Of a DNA stretch of 64,000 nucleotides, positions 50,867 to 63,905 are shown one piece after another. Every line of letters starts with the position of its first letter. Within the stretch, counting starts at the first letter, position 1. This DNA is from Chloroflexota bacterium (GTDB lineage Bacteria; Chloroflexota; Dehalococcoidia; Bin125). The stretch is from the NCBI GenBank assembly GCA_009838915.1, contig VXQT01000013.1, positions 570,414 to 634,413 on the forward strand, read 5' to 3'. Both the position numbers and the translations under genes were made by a program. The notes under the pieces were generated by a model. That model was not told the origin of the DNA. It made no database searches and saw only the letters and a list, made by a program, of their open reading frames with translations.

Positions 50867-50914
50867 CCCCCCTCTGCCTTCGGCATCTCCCCCCGCTTCG
50901 CGGGGGGAGATGGG
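50867..50914 (+). repeat. Two-armed palindromic element, copy 10
   Basis: Small arm TGCCTTCGGCA and large arm CTCCCCCCG-cttcg-CGGGGGGAG, right flank AGATGGG. It ends 9 bp from the polA stop codon. Confidence 0.85.
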
Positions 50915-50923
50915 ATCTCGTGG

Positions 50924-53746
50924 TTAGCTCACTGCGAGAGGCTCCAGATCGCGCCAGTTGGGTGCGCTCTTGACTTCGATGTTGAGCGGGACGACGAGGT
51001 CGAGCGCGGCGGGCATGATCTCGCGCAGGAGGTCGGCCAGTGAGTCGATCTCCTCGCTCGGCGCCTCGAAGATCAGCTCATCATGCACCTGTAGCAGCAT
51101 GCGCGACTTCAACTCCCGCGCGCGGAGCGCGTCGTCGAGTTCGATCATGGCTCGCTTCATCACATCGGCGGCAGTTCCCTGCACAGGCATGTTGACCGCC
51201 ATGCGTTCGGCCGCATTGCGGCGCTGGAAGTTGCGCGAGTTGATCTCGGGCAGGTAGCGGCGGCGGCCCAACAGGGTCTCGGCGTATCCTCGTTCCTTGG
51301 TCGACTCCTTGGTCTCCTCGATCCACTGCGCCACCCGCTCGAAGCGGCCAAAGTACGCGTCGATGAACGCCTGCGCGTCGCGCCGCTCCATGCCGCTGCG
51401 CTGCGAGAGTCCGTGCGCGGAGAGTCCGTAGATCACGCCGAAGTTCATCATCTTGGCGACGCGGCGCATCTCCGGTTGGACGTCGTCGATCGAGACACCA
51501 TATGCGCCCGACGCGGTCGCAGCGTGAATGTCCTCTCCATCGCGGAACGCGGTGAGCAGACCCTCGTCCTCGGAGAGGTGGGCGAGCACTCGCAGTTCGA
51601 TCTGTGAGTAATCGGCGGAGACGAAGCTGACTTCGGCGTTGTGCGCGAGTTCGTCCCACGGTCGCGCGACGAATGCAGCGCGAATCTGGCGGCCTTGCGC
51701 GGTGCGAACCGGGATGTTCTGCAGGTTGGGCGACTCGGACGAGAGCCGCCCGGTGGCGGCGACGGTCTGGTTGTAGTCGGTATGCACTCGGCCGGTTGAC
51801 TCGCGAACTTCGTGAGGCAGGGATTCGACGTAGGTGCTGCGCAGCTTGGTCAGCTCGCGCCATTGGAGGATGCGATTGACGATCGGATGCGCGTCGACGA
51901 GTCGCTCCATCTGTTGGGCGTCGGTCGAGTATCCCTGCGAGGTCTTGCGGGTCTTGGGCAGTTCGAGCTGGTCAAACAGTACGCCGCTGAGCTGCTTGGG
52001 TGAGCCGATGTTGAATTCATGCCCAGCGTCCTCATAGATCTGCGTCGTGACCGACTCGATCTCCACGTTGAGCTGTTGGTCAAGGTCATCCAGGATGTCG
52101 GTGTCGAGGGTGACTCCGGCCAGTTCCATGTCGACGAGGATCGGGATCAGCGGCAGTTCGAGCTCGCGGTAGAGCGTCTCCAACACCTCGTTGTCGGCCA
52201 ACTGCGGCAGCAGTCGATTTGCCAGTTGAAGCGTGATGTCGGCGTCGGCGGCGGCGTACTTGCCCGCTTCATCGGCTGAGACATCAACCATCGAAAGCTG
52301 GTTGCGGCCCTTACCAATCAACTCCTCGATCGGCGTCATCTGGACGCCGAGTTCGCTCAGCGCGAGCGACTTGAGGCCGATGTGCGACTTGTTGAGTACG
52401 AAGGCGGCGACCATCGTGTCGTCGTGCAGGCCGCGCAGGTTGATGCCGTGCCGGCGAAGCACCTTCATGTCGAACTTGGCGTTGTGCAGCAGCTTGGGCA
52501 CGCCGGAGTCTTCAAGCACCGGCCGCAGCGCCGACTTGACCACATCGTGGTCGAGTTGATTCTCGTCGTCGCGATGCCCAACCGGGATGTAGCAGCCCTG
52601 TCCTTCTTCGTCGGAGAGTGCGTATCCGGCGATTGAGCAATCGATCGTGTCGGTCGAGGAGGTTTCCAGATCGACGGCGAGCAGCTCCGCCCGTGCCGCA
52701 CGCTCCACCCACGCCTGCAGCTTCGCCTCGTCGGTGACCAGCTCGTAGTGCTCAACCGATGGTTGTTGAATGGCGAGCTCGTCTTGGTCGTCGAGCCCGG
52801 GGATCTGGTCCATCAGGGTGCGGAACTCAAGCTCCTGGAACTTGGCGACGACAGTTTCTCGGTCGAACGCGGTGACATCGGCGGCCGCAAGATCGAGCGT
52901 CACGGGCGCGTCGTGCCGAATCGTGGCCAGCTCCTTGCTCATGAATGCGCTGTCTCGGTCGTCGAGCAACTTCTTCTGCGTGCCGGCCGGCGTGACTTCT
53001 TCGATGTGCTCGTAGATCTGCTCGACCGTGCCGTACTGGTTGAGCAGCTTGACCGCGCCGACCTTGCCCACACCCTTGACGCCGGGGATGTTGTCAGACT
53101 TATCGCCGACCAGTGCCTTGAAGTCGATGATCTGGATCGGGTCCACTTCATATCGTGCGCGCACAGCGTCCGGTCCGTCGTAAGCGGTGTACTCGCTCTT
53201 GTATGGGTTGTAGAGGTAGACCGAAATGTCGTCGGTGACGAGCTGGAGAATGTCGCTGTCGAGCGTGCAAATCCAGGTGTCGAAACCCTCCGCCACCGCC
53301 TGATCGGCGAGCGTGCCGAGCACATCGTCAGCCTCGAAGCCCGGCTCCTGGTAGATCGGTACCGAGAATGCTTCGGCGATCTCGCGGCAGCGCTGAATCT
53401 GCGACGGCAGATCCTCGGGAATCGGCTCGCGGTGCGCCTTGTAGTTGGGGTCAATCTCGCGACGGAAGACAGTCGCGTCGTCGACGTCGAAGGCGAATGC
53501 GGCGTGAGTTGGTTCCAGGGTCCGAAAGATGTGCAGCAGCGTGGCGGTGAAGCCGCGCACCGCACCGGTCGGCTCGCCGGCGGAGGTGCGCAGATTGGCA
53601 CGCTGCATGGCGAAGTAGGCGCGGAAGATCAGCGCGTAGGCGTCGAATATGACGATCCGCTTCCACGAATCGTCGCGACCGCCCTCGTCGCCGGACGCCG
53701 TCATCAACGATGCCTGTTGCGCCGACTCGCTGTTGCTGGTGGTCAT
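50924..53746 (-). CDS. polA: DNA polymerase I
   Basis: This 940-residue protein has a 5'-nuclease domain (DVDDATVFRREIDPNYKAHR and DVLGTLAD), a 3'-5' exonuclease domain that keeps its acidic residues (LLAVDLETSS, LLHNAKFDMKV, YAAADADITLQ), and the family A polymerase motifs A (SADYSQIELRVLAHL), B (RRVAKMMNFGVIYGLSAHG) and C (LLQVHDELIFE). Proofreading therefore looks active, unlike in several bacteria. It fills gaps in repair and removes primers. The TATACT -10 ends six bases before the ATG, indicating a leaderless mRNA, and it diverges from uvrA. Confidence 0.97.
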   Translation of the reverse strand: MTTSNSESAQQASLMTASGDEGGRDDSWKRIVIFDAYALIFRAYFAMQRANLRTSAGEPTGAVRGFTATLLHIFRTLEPTHAAFAFDVDDATVFRREIDPNYKAHREPIPEDLPSQIQRCREIAEAFSVPIYQEPGFEADDVLGTLADQAVAEGFDTWICTLDSDILQLVTDDISVYLYNPYKSEYTAYDGPDAVRARYEVDPIQIIDFKALVGDKSDNIPGVKGVGKVGAVKLLNQYGTVEQIYEHIEEVTPAGTQKKLLDDRDSAFMSKELATIRHDAPVTLDLAAADVTAFDRETVVAKFQELEFRTLMDQIPGLDDQDELAIQQPSVEHYELVTDEAKLQAWVERAARAELLAVDLETSSTDTIDCSIAGYALSDEEGQGCYIPVGHRDDENQLDHDVVKSALRPVLEDSGVPKLLHNAKFDMKVLRRHGINLRGLHDDTMVAAFVLNKSHIGLKSLALSELGVQMTPIEELIGKGRNQLSMVDVSADEAGKYAAADADITLQLANRLLPQLADNEVLETLYRELELPLIPILVDMELAGVTLDTDILDDLDQQLNVEIESVTTQIYEDAGHEFNIGSPKQLSGVLFDQLELPKTRKTSQGYSTDAQQMERLVDAHPIVNRILQWRELTKLRSTYVESLPHEVRESTGRVHTDYNQTVAATGRLSSESPNLQNIPVRTAQGRQIRAAFVARPWDELAHNAEVSFVSADYSQIELRVLAHLSEDEGLLTAFRDGEDIHAATASGAYGVSIDDVQPEMRRVAKMMNFGVIYGLSAHGLSQRSGMERRDAQAFIDAYFGRFERVAQWIEETKESTKERGYAETLLGRRRYLPEINSRNFQRRNAAERMAVNMPVQGTAADVMKRAMIELDDALRARELKSRMLLQVHDELIFEAPSEEIDSLADLLREIMPAALDLVVPLNIEVKSAPNWRDLEPLAVS

Positions 53747-53752
53747 GAATCG

Positions 53753-53758
53753 AGTATA
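53753..53758 (-). promoter_or_regulatory. Leaderless -10 box for polA
   Basis: TATACT, one base from consensus, then six bases and the ATG at 53746. Confidence 0.6.
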
Positions 53759-53843
53759 GGTAGCGGCAGACGGATCGAGCCCCGGCTCGCGGTTGGGCTA
53801 CGCTGGACGAGCCGGGCCAGCCCGGGAGCTTGGAGAGCAACAG

Positions 53844-56753
53844 GTGCCGTCCGATCGGATTCTGGTTCGCGGGGCGCGGGAACACAACCTCAAGGACATC
53901 GACGTTGAACTGCCGCGTGACCGGCTGGTGGTGATCACCGGCCTGTCCGGATCGGGCAAGTCTTCGCTCGCCTTCGACACGATCTATGCCGAGGGCCAAC
54001 GGCGTTACGTCGAGTCCCTGTCCGCGTACGCCCGTCAGTTCCTCGGCCGGATGGAGAAGCCCGACGTCGATTACATCGAGGGGCTCTCGCCGGCAATCTC
54101 CATTGATCAGAAGACCGGGTCGCGCAATCCTCGCTCGACCGTCGGCACGGTGACCGAGATTTACGACTACCTGCGCCTGCTCTTCGCACGTGCCGGGCGT
54201 CCGCATTGTCCGATCTGCGGCGACCCGATCGCCCAGCAGACGGTCCAACAGATGGTTGACGCTGTGGTGGGTTTAGGCGAGGGACGCCGGTTGATGATCA
54301 TGGCGCCGGTGATTCGTGATCGCAAAGGCGAGCACAAGGGCGTGTTCGATGATGCGCGGGGGCGCGGATTCGTCCGCGTGCGGGTGGACGGGGAGGTGCG
54401 TTCGCTCGACGACGAGATTGAACTGGAGAAGAACAAGAACCACACAATCGACGTGGTCGTTGACCGCGTCGCGTTGCCGGACGGTCAGGTTGATGACGAA
54501 GAACGCAACACTCTCGCCAATCGGCTGGCCGATTCGATCGAGCAGGCGCTGGGTCTGGGCGACGGGATCGTGCGGGTACTCCCACTCGATTCCACGGATG
54601 ACCTGATCTTTTCCGAGCAGCTCGCCTGTCCACGAGACATGTTTGCGCTGGGCGAAATCGAGCCGCGCTCGTTCTCGTTCAACTCGCCGCACGGCGCCTG
54701 TCCCGACTGCACCGGGCTGGGGATCACGATGCAAGTGGATCCGATGCTCGTACTCCCCGATCGGTCGAAGTCGCTCGATCAGGGCGCGATTGCGCCGTGG
54801 TCGCGCTCGACCACGCACACCGGCTGGCACCGGCGCATGCTGGAGGCGGTGTTCGAGCAGTTTGGGGCGAAGACCGACGCGGCGTTCGAGGAATTGCCGG
54901 AGGAGTTGATCGAGGCCGTGCTCTACGGGCTGCCGGAGCCGATCGTGGTCGACTTCGTCAACCATCGCGGACGGCATCGGCGCTATGAGACGCAGTTCGA
55001 GGGCGTGGTCAACAACCTGGACCGGCGCTACCGGGAGACCGACTCCGACTGGTCGCGATCGGAGATTGAGCGCTACATGACTGCGGTGCCATGCTCGTCC
55101 TGCGGCGGGGCGCGGCTCAAGGCGGAGTCACTGGCTGTGCGCGTGGACGAGCGTTCGGTGGTCGACGTGACGCGAATGTCGGTCTCGGAAGCGTCGCTAT
55201 GGGCGCAACGACTGAGCGGGGAGCGAACCCCGCTGTCGCCGCGCGAGATGGCGATTGCGACGCAGATCCTCAAGGAGATCCGCGAGCGGCTGACGTTCCT
55301 CGTCGATGTGGGCCTCGACTATCTCACGCTCGACCGCGCGGCGGCGACGCTTTCGGGTGGGGAAGCTCAGCGCATTCGCCTAGCGACGCAGATCGGTTCG
55401 TCGCTGATGGGCGTGCTCTATGTCTGCGATGAACCATCGATTGGCCTGCATCCGCTCGATGACGAGCGGTTGATACGCACGCTCAAACGGCTGCGCGACC
55501 TGGGCAACACGGTGCTGATCGTCGAACACGACGAGGCGACGATGCGGGCCGCGGACTACATCGTCGACATGGGACCAGGCGCCGGCGAGGCGGGCGGGCG
55601 GATCGTGGCGGCCGGACCGCCTGCGGCGATCATGGACAGTCCCGATTCGATGACCGGCGCATACCTGAGTGGGCGGCGTAGCATCCCGATGCCTGCGCAG
55701 CGGCGCGAGGGCAGCGGCGAGGAACTGATCGTACTGGGCGCATCGGAACACAACCTGCGCGAAATCGACGCGACCTTCCCACTCGGCGCCTTCATTTGCG
55801 TGACCGGGGTGTCGGGTTCTGGCAAGAGCACGCTGGTCAACGACCTACTGCATGCATCGGCCGCGCAGCAACTGCATGGCGCGAGGCGACGTCCAGGTGC
55901 AATGCGCGGGCTGAAGGGCCTCGATGCGATTGACAAGGTGATCGACATCGACCAGTCGCCGATCGGTCGCACGCCGCGCTCCAATCCTGCGACCTACACC
56001 GGCCTGTTTACGCCGGTGCGCGAGCTGTTCGCCTCGGTGCCCGAGTCACGGATGCGCGGTTACAAGCCGGGCAGATTCTCATTCAACGTCAAGGGCGGGC
56101 GATGTGAAGCCTGCAAGGGCGACGGCTACAACACGATCGAGATGCAGTTCTTGCCCGATGTCACCGTCCCATGTGAAGTCTGCCACGGCGACCGCTACAA
56201 CCGCGAGGCGTTGGAGATTCGCTACAAGAACCGGACAATCGCGGACGTACTCAATATGACCGTTGACGAGGCCGCGACACAGTTCGACGCCAATCCGACC
56301 GTGTCGCGCAAACTGCGCACCTTGCAGGCGGTCGGACTGGGCTACATCAAACTCGGGCAGCCTGCGACCACGTTGTCCGGTGGGGAAGCGCAACGAATCA
56401 AGCTCTCGACCGAACTGTCCAAGCGCTCCACCGGGCGCACGCTCTACCTGCTCGACGAGCCAACCACCGGGCTGTCGTTCTCCGATGTCGAAGCGCTGCT
56501 ACAGGTGCTGCAGCAGCTCGTCGACGGCGGCAACACGGTTGTCGTGATCGAGCACCACCTCGACGTGATCAAGAACGCGGACTGGATCATCGACCTGGGA
56601 CCGTTGGGCGGGGACCGCGGCGGACAGGTGGTGGCTGAGGGAACGCCGGAAGACGTTGCGCTGGTTGAGGCCTCTTACACGGGCAGATTCTTGCGCGGCG
56701 TCCTGGCCCAACATGGTTGGCGCGCGCCCGCTGAGGCGGTCGCGGCGTCGTAG
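53844..56753 (+). CDS. uvrA: Excinuclease ABC subunit A
   Basis: This 969-residue damage-recognition ATPase has two ABC modules. The first has [13 protein letters not shown] near 30 with signature [12 protein letters not shown], and the second has [13 protein letters not shown] with signature [12 protein letters not shown]. Zinc modules are CPIC and [13 protein letters not shown] pairs in the first half and CEACKGDG...CEVCHGDRY in the second. It works with UvrB in nucleotide excision repair. The GTG at 53844 is preferred over the longer frame because the family begins with [13 protein letters not shown] and GGAGAG precedes it. Confidence 0.97.
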   Translation: MPSDRILVRGAREHNLKDIDVELPRDRLVVITGLSGSGKSSLAFDTIYAEGQRRYVESLSAYARQFLGRMEKPDVDYIEGLSPAISIDQKTGSRNPRSTVGTVTEIYDYLRLLFARAGRPHCPICGDPIAQQTVQQMVDAVVGLGEGRRLMIMAPVIRDRKGEHKGVFDDARGRGFVRVRVDGEVRSLDDEIELEKNKNHTIDVVVDRVALPDGQVDDEERNTLANRLADSIEQALGLGDGIVRVLPLDSTDDLIFSEQLACPRDMFALGEIEPRSFSFNSPHGACPDCTGLGITMQVDPMLVLPDRSKSLDQGAIAPWSRSTTHTGWHRRMLEAVFEQFGAKTDAAFEELPEELIEAVLYGLPEPIVVDFVNHRGRHRRYETQFEGVVNNLDRRYRETDSDWSRSEIERYMTAVPCSSCGGARLKAESLAVRVDERSVVDVTRMSVSEASLWAQRLSGERTPLSPREMAIATQILKEIRERLTFLVDVGLDYLTLDRAAATLSGGEAQRIRLATQIGSSLMGVLYVCDEPSIGLHPLDDERLIRTLKRLRDLGNTVLIVEHDEATMRAADYIVDMGPGAGEAGGRIVAAGPPAAIMDSPDSMTGAYLSGRRSIPMPAQRREGSGEELIVLGASEHNLREIDATFPLGAFICVTGVSGSGKSTLVNDLLHASAAQQLHGARRRPGAMRGLKGLDAIDKVIDIDQSPIGRTPRSNPATYTGLFTPVRELFASVPESRMRGYKPGRFSFNVKGGRCEACKGDGYNTIEMQFLPDVTVPCEVCHGDRYNREALEIRYKNRTIADVLNMTVDEAATQFDANPTVSRKLRTLQAVGLGYIKLGQPATTLSGGEAQRIKLSTELSKRSTGRTLYLLDEPTTGLSFSDVEALLQVLQQLVDGGNTVVVIEHHLDVIKNADWIIDLGPLGGDRGGQVVAEGTPEDVALVEASYTGRFLRGVLAQHGWRAPAEAVAAS

Positions 56754-56821
56754 CCGAACGCGCAACGGCTCATCGATCCGGCCTCATAAACTTCAGTGTG
56801 TGCAGCAAACTCACTCCCCTA

Positions 56822-56850
56822 TTGCGAAGAGTGGGATGCCGTCCTATAAG
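56822..56850 (+). promoter_or_regulatory. Promoter upstream of fdxA
   Basis: TTGCGA (56822-56827), a 17-bp spacer and TATAAG (56845-56850) give a good sigma70-type match. The leader to the ATG is about 57 nt and has a GAGAGGAAG ribosome site, in contrast to the leaderless genes nearby. Confidence 0.6.
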
Positions 56851-56914
56851 TGGGGTAGTCGCGTTTGCACCAGCGTCGGCGCGGCGCAGGACGAGTGGAC
56901 GAGAGGAAGATCTG

Positions 56915-57196
56915 ATGACATACGTAATCGCGGAACCCTGCATCGACGTGAAGGACCAGTCCTGCGTCGAGGTCTGCCCGGTTGATTGCATCCATGCGGA
57001 CGACGACGACCGCATGCTCTACATCTCGCCGGACGAGTGCATCGACTGCGGGGCCTGCGAACCGGCCTGCCCGGTGACCGCGATCTTCTCGGAGGACGAC
57101 GTGCCGGACGAGTGGCAGGCATTCACAGAGATCAACGAGATCTGGTTCGAAGACAAGGACTCGGCCCGGGCCAAAGTCGCTGAACTCGCTCCATAG
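56915..57196 (+). CDS. fdxA: 7Fe ferredoxin (3Fe-4S/4Fe-4S)
   Basis: This 93-residue protein has the cysteine pattern of bacterial seven-iron ferredoxins: C9, C17 and C21 (then C25) in [20 protein letters not shown], and the second cluster [12 protein letters not shown]. The C-terminal acidic extension ending in VAELAP is typical of the FdxA group. It is a small cytosolic electron carrier. A strong promoter lies upstream, and a weak GTTCGG/CCGAAC hairpin follows at 57198-57220. Confidence 0.94.
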   Translation: MTYVIAEPCIDVKDQSCVEVCPVDCIHADDDDRMLYISPDECIDCGACEPACPVTAIFSEDDVPDEWQAFTEINEIWFEDKDSARAKVAELAP

Positions 57197-57278
57197 TTCG
57201 GGGCTATTCAGTCCGAACAAACTCGAGACGCTGCCGTATCCGGTCGCCCCTACAGCAACTGGTTGGGCACGTGTACCG

Positions 57279-58604
<1,326 letters not shown>

Positions 58605-58679
58605 CGCCTTTCTGGAGGGGCTATCGGCGGTCGTATCGTGGAAGCCGGGATTGCTGCCAGCGTATGTGGGAGAGATCTT

Positions 58680-58835
58680 ATGCGGTTCCTGATCGGACTG
58701 ATACTGGGATTACTAGTGGGAGCGGTGCTGACCGTCCTCGCTACAGGCAACGCCGGACGAGCGTTGCAGGAGCAGATTCGAGAACAGACGGAACGGGGAG
58801 ATGGCTCGACCGGCGATGGCGCGCCAGCGAGATAG
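58680..58835 (+). CDS. Small single-pass membrane protein (51 residues)
   Basis: The frame reads one hydrophobic helix (RFLIGLILGLLVGAVLTVLA) with a glycine-zipper look, then a short charged, Gln/Glu/Arg tail. A GGGAGAG site lies nine bases before the ATG. It diverges from glyS and ends 7 bp before palindromic element copy 11. It resembles small YtxH-like or LapA-like membrane proteins only in layout; no family is claimed. Confidence 0.6.
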   Translation: MRFLIGLILGLLVGAVLTVLATGNAGRALQEQIREQTERGDGSTGDGAPAR

Positions 58836-58842
58836 GGCGGAG

Positions 58843-58892
58843 CCCCCCTCTGCCTTCGGCATCTCCCCCCGCCTGACGGCGGGGGAGAGAGG
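58843..58892 (+). repeat. Two-armed palindromic element, copy 11
   Basis: Small arm TGCCTTCGGCA, large arm CTCCCCCCGCctgaCGGCGGGGGAG with an altered stem, right flank AGAGAGG. It ends 7 bp from the hppA stop codon. Confidence 0.82.
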
Positions 58893-58899
58893 ACCTGGG

Positions 58900-60978
<2,079 letters not shown>

Positions 60979-61115
60979 GCAGGTCCCCTCACGATCAGGT
61001 CACACTCGTCGAACAGAACAGACCCGTGCGGTACCGGTAGCGGCGGAACCGACCGCTCCGCCAGACGGCAGGCTACCGCTCAGGCCAGAACGCGGCAATT
61101 TCGTGATTTACAGGG

Positions 61116-61460
61116 TTAGAGGTCCTTGACGGGATCCGGTAGGTCGCCATCTCGGGCGGCGTCGATCATTTGTTTGGCTTCGGCGGGCATTTCGACGCCC
61201 ATCTGATCGAAGCGCTCTTCCGCCCAGCGGCCGATCTGGCGCGGATCGCGGTAGGCGTCGGGTCCCGCGCCGGGGCCGGGCGTGCCGTACTGCTCCAGCA
61301 CCTGGGATTCGGTCTTGGGCGTGGCGAAGCGAGAGATGACCCGCTCCATGTCCGTGGACGGGCAGGTCTCGCAGGACGGCACGACCGCCCGCTCCAGTGA
61401 GCGGTGGAACTGTTCCTGTACGTGTCCGCATTGCTGGCAGCGGTACTCGTAAATCGGCAT
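61116..61460 (-). CDS. FmdB-type zinc-ribbon protein 1
   Basis: This 114-residue protein starts with the family signature MPIYEYRCQQCGHVQEQFHR, has CETCPS as the second Cys pair and the VISRF segment, then a polar, proline-rich tail with EERFDQMGVEMPAEAKQMI. FmdB-type ribbons are small putative regulators of unknown target. A good AAGGAG precedes the ATG at 61460. It lies 25 bp after a second FmdB-type gene, so the two form a tandem pair from a duplication. Confidence 0.85.
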   Translation of the reverse strand: MPIYEYRCQQCGHVQEQFHRSLERAVVPSCETCPSTDMERVISRFATPKTESQVLEQYGTPGPGAGPDAYRDPRQIGRWAEERFDQMGVEMPAEAKQMIDAARDGDLPDPVKDL

Positions 61461-61485
61461 CGGATAGCTCCTTCGATATCGGAGT

Positions 61486-61758
61486 TCAGGCCAGATCGGC
61501 GGGCAGTTCGGGCGCTGCGCCGGCCGACTCGCGCCAGGCCGCGACCGACTCAGGGTCGTCCGCGTCGACATCGTCCAGCGTGTCGAAGCCGGGGAAGGAC
61601 AGCTCGGTGCGCGAGCGGAATCGCGAGAATCGCGTCTGCAGACTGGAGCCGAGGCACTCGGGACATCCCGGCAGCGCATCGGTCTCTGCGCGCACGCGGC
61701 GTTGGAACACCTCAACAGTGCGATCGCAGTCGGGACAGAAGTACTCGTAGATCGGCAT
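61486..61758 (-). CDS. FmdB-type zinc-ribbon protein 2
   Basis: This 90-residue protein opens MPIYEYFCPDCDRTVEVFQR with the second pair CPEC near 33 and ends in an acidic, disordered tail. It shares the N-terminal signature and the CxxC pairs with its neighbour, but the rest differs, so any duplication is old. GGCAGGAG precedes the ATG; an in-frame GTG two codons upstream is less likely. Confidence 0.85.
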   Translation of the reverse strand: MPIYEYFCPDCDRTVEVFQRRVRAETDALPGCPECLGSSLQTRFSRFRSRTELSFPGFDTLDDVDADDPESVAAWRESAGAAPELPADLA

Positions 61759-61791
61759 GGCCACACGCTCCTGCCCAGCTTAGTCGTCCAC

Positions 61792-62175
61792 TCAGGAGCC
61801 CTCGATCGCGTCAACGATATGTGCGACCACGGACAGCTGGCCGCTGCGATCGGGGGCGACGATCATCACGTCGATGCGCACGTCAAGCTCGGTCCCATGC
61901 TCTGCAATCAGGCCCTGCGCCATTCGCAGCAATTGGCGTTGCTTGCGCGGTCCAATGGATTGGGCCGCTTCGACGGCGTAACGCCGATTGCTGCGGGAAC
62001 GGACTTCGACGATTACGTGCGTGCCGTCTTCGGCGAGCGCAATGATGTCCGCTTCGCCCCAGCGTCGGCGGTAGTTGCGCTCCACAATCTCGTATCCGCG
62101 GGCGGCCAGGTAGCGGGCGGCGACTTCCTCGCCTGCAGCGCCGAGTCGGCGCCGATGATCAGGCTCCGGCGGCAT
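61792..62175 (-). CDS. UPF0102/YraN family nuclease-like protein
   Basis: This 127-residue protein has the family layout RRRLGAAGEEVAARYLAARGYEIVERNYR (read in parts), then GEADIIALAEDGTHVIVEVRSRSNRR, the PD-(D/E)xK-like core of YraN. The usual EVK is EVR here, so the active-site Lys is replaced by Arg. Its function is unknown, although endonuclease activity on recombination intermediates has been proposed for relatives. The start overlaps the 3' end of rnhB by 17 bp, the common rnhB-yraN arrangement. Confidence 0.88.
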   Translation of the reverse strand: MPPEPDHRRRLGAAGEEVAARYLAARGYEIVERNYRRRWGEADIIALAEDGTHVIVEVRSRSNRRYAVEAAQSIGPRKQRQLLRMAQGLIAEHGTELDVRIDVMIVAPDRSGQLSVVAHIVDAIEGS

Positions 62176-62815
62176 CGAGCGCCAGTCGTGGCCGCAGCAG
62201 AGCGGCGACCGGAGCGAAGCTGCGGCGATGCTCGGCACACGGGCCGAACGATTGCAAGGCGGCCAGATGCTGCGCCGTGCCGTAGCCCTTGTGTCGGGCA
62301 AAGCCGTAGCCCGGGATACGCGCGTCGAGTTCTACCATCCAGCGGTCGCGTGCGACCTTGGCGATGATCGACGCCGCGGCGATTGAGGCGACGGTCACAT
62401 CTCCCTTCACAATCATCTCGGTCGCGCAGGACAGACGGAGGTCGTCGCGGCCGTCGGCGAGGACAACGTCCGGCGCTTGGGGGAGCTGCTCAAGCGCACG
62501 TCGGCAGGCCAGCCGCAGCGCGGCGCTCATGCCCAGCTCGTCCAGTTCTGCGGCGTGGACCCAGCCCAGGCCCCACTGCAACGCGCCGTCCTCTATCAGC
62601 AGCGCCAGGCACTCCCGTCTGGATGCAGTGAGTTGCTTGCTGTCGCGGAGCTCGCGCAACCACGACGGCCGACGGTCGAGCGGCAAAGTCACGGCGGCGG
62701 TCACGATCGGACCGGCCAGCGGGCCGCGACCGACCTCGTCCACGCCCGCGACGCAACCCGCGCCGTTGCGCCAGTGATGCAGTTCGCGTCGACGGGTGGG
62801 ACGTTTCAGGTGCAC
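62159..62815 (-). CDS. rnhB: Ribonuclease HII
   Basis: This 218-residue enzyme removes ribonucleotides and RNA primers from DNA. Catalytic residues are visible in AGVDEVGRGPLAGP (D and E), in VLADG with the third Asp, and in the Asp of KVARDRWM. YGFARHKGYGTAQHLAAL is the family C-terminal motif. The GTG start is set by TAGCCT six bases upstream, and no Shine-Dalgarno is present. Confidence 0.95.
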   Translation of the reverse strand: MHLKRPTRRRELHHWRNGAGCVAGVDEVGRGPLAGPIVTAAVTLPLDRRPSWLRELRDSKQLTASRRECLALLIEDGALQWGLGWVHAAELDELGMSAALRLACRRALEQLPQAPDVVLADGRDDLRLSCATEMIVKGDVTVASIAAASIIAKVARDRWMVELDARIPGYGFARHKGYGTAQHLAALQSFGPCAEHRRSFAPVAALLRPRLALDAAGA

Positions 62816-62821
62816 AGCAGG

Positions 62822-62827
62822 AGGCTA
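62822..62827 (-). promoter_or_regulatory. Leaderless -10 box for rnhB
   Basis: TAGCCT, six bases, then GTG at 62815; the same hexamer as for birA and the phosphoesterase. Confidence 0.5.
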
Positions 62828-62846
62828 GGGGTTCGACAGCGTTATG

Positions 62847-63905
62847 TCAGGTCCGTGCCGCTTCGAGACCGCCCTCGACCTGGACCGTGACGATGTCGAC
62901 GCCGTGGAACTTCTGATGCCGGACCGCCGAAGCGTGGTACCAGAGCAGCCGAAGCGAAAGGTTGTCCGCCGCCGGGACCGGCGCCTCGTCCGTCAGGTAG
63001 GCGAGCTGATCCTCGATGTTCTCCTGGCGCGTGGTGGCGACGAACTCCAGCTCGATGATGCCCGTCTGAGGTCGGGCGTTGACGATTAGTCGCGGGACCT
63101 CCGAGTTCTCCGCTCCGTGGTCTTCTCGGCCCAACAAGGTGGCCAGCGTCTCCTCGCCGGCCGAGCGCAGGCGGAGCGCGGACGCCTCGTCCCATCCCAG
63201 CTTGATTGCCAGCGCAGCGAGGAAGTCGTCGATGGCCGGCAACGAGGCCATGTCCAGGGTCACCTCAAGCCGCGAGCGTCGGGAACCCATTGCTTCCATG
63301 AGCAGCGTCATCACGATTGCAACGATGGCTCCGATCGTCACGCCGTTGCCGATCAGTCCGCCGATCTCATCGCCGAACAGGTCCGACATCAGTGGATGGC
63401 CATGGAGTCCCAAACCCAGTGCGCTGGCGAGCGCGACGACGAGAACGCGGCGAGGATCTAGCCCATCACGCAATATGGTCTGCCAGCCGCTAACGAAGAG
63501 CATTCCCATGGCAAGCATCAGGAAGGCCCCGACCACCGGACCCGGGATCGTAAGCAGGACCGCGGCAAACTTGGAGAAGAAGGCGAGGAACAGGATGACC
63601 ACCGCCACGCCAATCCCCACGCGCCGTGCGGCGACGCCGGTGAGTTGCATCAGCGACAGGCTGTACGAGCCGTTGGCCATCGGGGGCAGCGTGGTGGCGA
63701 ATCCCGCGAGCAGCATGCCGATGCCATTGACACTGACAATGCCCTGAATCCGGCGGAAGTCGATCGCCCGCGGGCGACGCCGAGAGCTCTGCTGAATCAC
63801 AATCCCATCGCTGATTGTCTTGAGTCCGAGCACGAGGGTGAGAATCGCGAACGAGGGCAACAGCGCCCAGAACTCACGGTCGGGCGAGAGATTGAGGCTC
63901 AACTC
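62847..63905 (-). CDS. NCS2 nucleobase permease with C-terminal RsbW-like ATPase domain (partial)
   Basis: This is the C-terminal 350 residues of a larger protein, and the N terminus lies beyond the contig break. The permease part matches NCS2 xanthine/uracil carriers: LGLKTISDGIVIQQSS, DFRRIQGIVSVNGIGMLLAG, TGVAARRVGIGVAVVILFLAF and IPGPVVGAFLMLAMGMLFV. After the last helix comes about 130 residues (SRLEVTLDMASLPAIDDFLAALA onward, with LRLRSAGEETLATLL and a GVDIVTVQV end) that resemble anti-sigma/histidine-kinase-like ATPase domains. The N-box Asn is not obvious, so ATP binding is doubtful. The fusion suggests a transporter with an attached regulatory domain. Confidence 0.75.
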   Translation of the reverse strand, partial: ELSLNLSPDREFWALLPSFAILTLVLGLKTISDGIVIQQSSRRRPRAIDFRRIQGIVSVNGIGMLLAGFATTLPPMANGSYSLSLMQLTGVAARRVGIGVAVVILFLAFFSKFAAVLLTIPGPVVGAFLMLAMGMLFVSGWQTILRDGLDPRRVLVVALASALGLGLHGHPLMSDLFGDEIGGLIGNGVTIGAIVAIVMTLLMEAMGSRRSRLEVTLDMASLPAIDDFLAALAIKLGWDEASALRLRSAGEETLATLLGREDHGAENSEVPRLIVNARPQTGIIELEFVATTRQENIEDQLAYLTDEAPVPAADNLSLRLLWYHASAVRHQKFHGVDIVTVQVEGGLEAART

